Part shown: one piece after another, positions 63,976 through 64,000 of the stretch
How the letters are laid out: the number at the start of each line of letters is the position of its first letter
How positions within the stretch are numbered: the first letter of the stretch is position 1
DNA from: JBHIBD01 sp046758865
Lineage (GTDB): Bacteria > Planctomycetota > Brocadiia > Brocadiales > Bathyanammoxibiaceae
Assembly (NCBI GenBank): GCA_046758865.1
Contig: JBHIBD010000003.1
Coordinates: 1-64,000 of the forward strand
Direction: 5' to 3'
DNA length: 64,000 nt
Notes under the pieces: generated by a model
Told to the model about the DNA's origin: nothing
What the model saw: the letters and a program-made list of their open reading frames with translations, nothing else
Databases searched by the model: none
Made by a program: the position numbers and the translations under genes

Positions 63976-64000
63976 ATTTCTTGATGTAGCCCCTAGGTGC

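Overview
The window looks like a chromosomal segment of a Planctomycetota bacterium, most likely from the anammox-related Brocadiales or a close sister lineage. The main reason is a compact operon (949-7117, minus strand) of acyl carrier protein, FabZ-type dehydratase, ketosynthase, a second ketosynthase with no catalytic residues, a phytoene-desaturase-like flavoenzyme and a B12-type radical SAM protein. As I remember it, this is the gene set and order of the Kuenenia cluster proposed for ladderane lipid synthesis. Multihaem and c'-like cytochromes, DUF1573 and PQQ-propeller proteins fit that placement. It is an inference from gene content, because no rRNA gene is present.

Layout. 1-948: edge sequence and one unknown gene. 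949-7230: the ladderane-like operon with a good sigma-70 promoter. 7315-9898: a small zinc-ribbon protein and a membrane HD-GYP c-di-GMP phosphodiesterase. 10212-25938: a complete 14-gene complex I operon (nuoA-N), followed in the same direction by a geranylgeranyl-reductase-family flavoprotein and a membrane-anchored, cysteine-rich ferredoxin. 26172-31496: folD (its catalytic lysine replaced by glutamine) divergent from an ispH-ubiA fusion, a DUF502 membrane protein and a LarA-like protein. 31497-33322: dispersed repeats, a selenocysteine tRNA (selC), and two c'-like monohaem cytochromes around the remnant of a third. 33406-44733: glycogen metabolism (galT, glgA, glgB, a GH57/DUF3536 protein, a treY remnant, and a histidine kinase and receiver protein leading into glgC). 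44988-50027: a tetrahaem cytochrome/metallophosphatase fusion coupled to a DUF1573 protein, and two exported PQQ-type propeller proteins. 50274-59928: plsC, then a nusA-infB-ylxP-rbfA-hisG-TPR-yebC-hflX run. 60001-63916: a repeat-flanked GIY-YIG gene, lgt, panD, panC and an AT-rich unknown gene.

How the parts fit. Complex I feeds electrons to the quinone pool. The reductase/ferredoxin pair at the end of its operon may saturate the quinone or another prenyl chain. The ispH-ubiA fusion couples the last step of isoprenoid precursor synthesis to a prenyl transfer. The acyl cluster has everything expected for an iterative type II synthase: an active ketosynthase with a chain-length-factor-like partner, a dehydratase, a dedicated carrier and two redox/radical tailoring enzymes. 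The glycogen block carries its own two-component pair.

The intergenic DNA is unusually rich in short palindromic repeats of several families. One copy lies in frame inside a protein-coding gene, and two perfect 62-base copies bracket the GIY-YIG nuclease gene.
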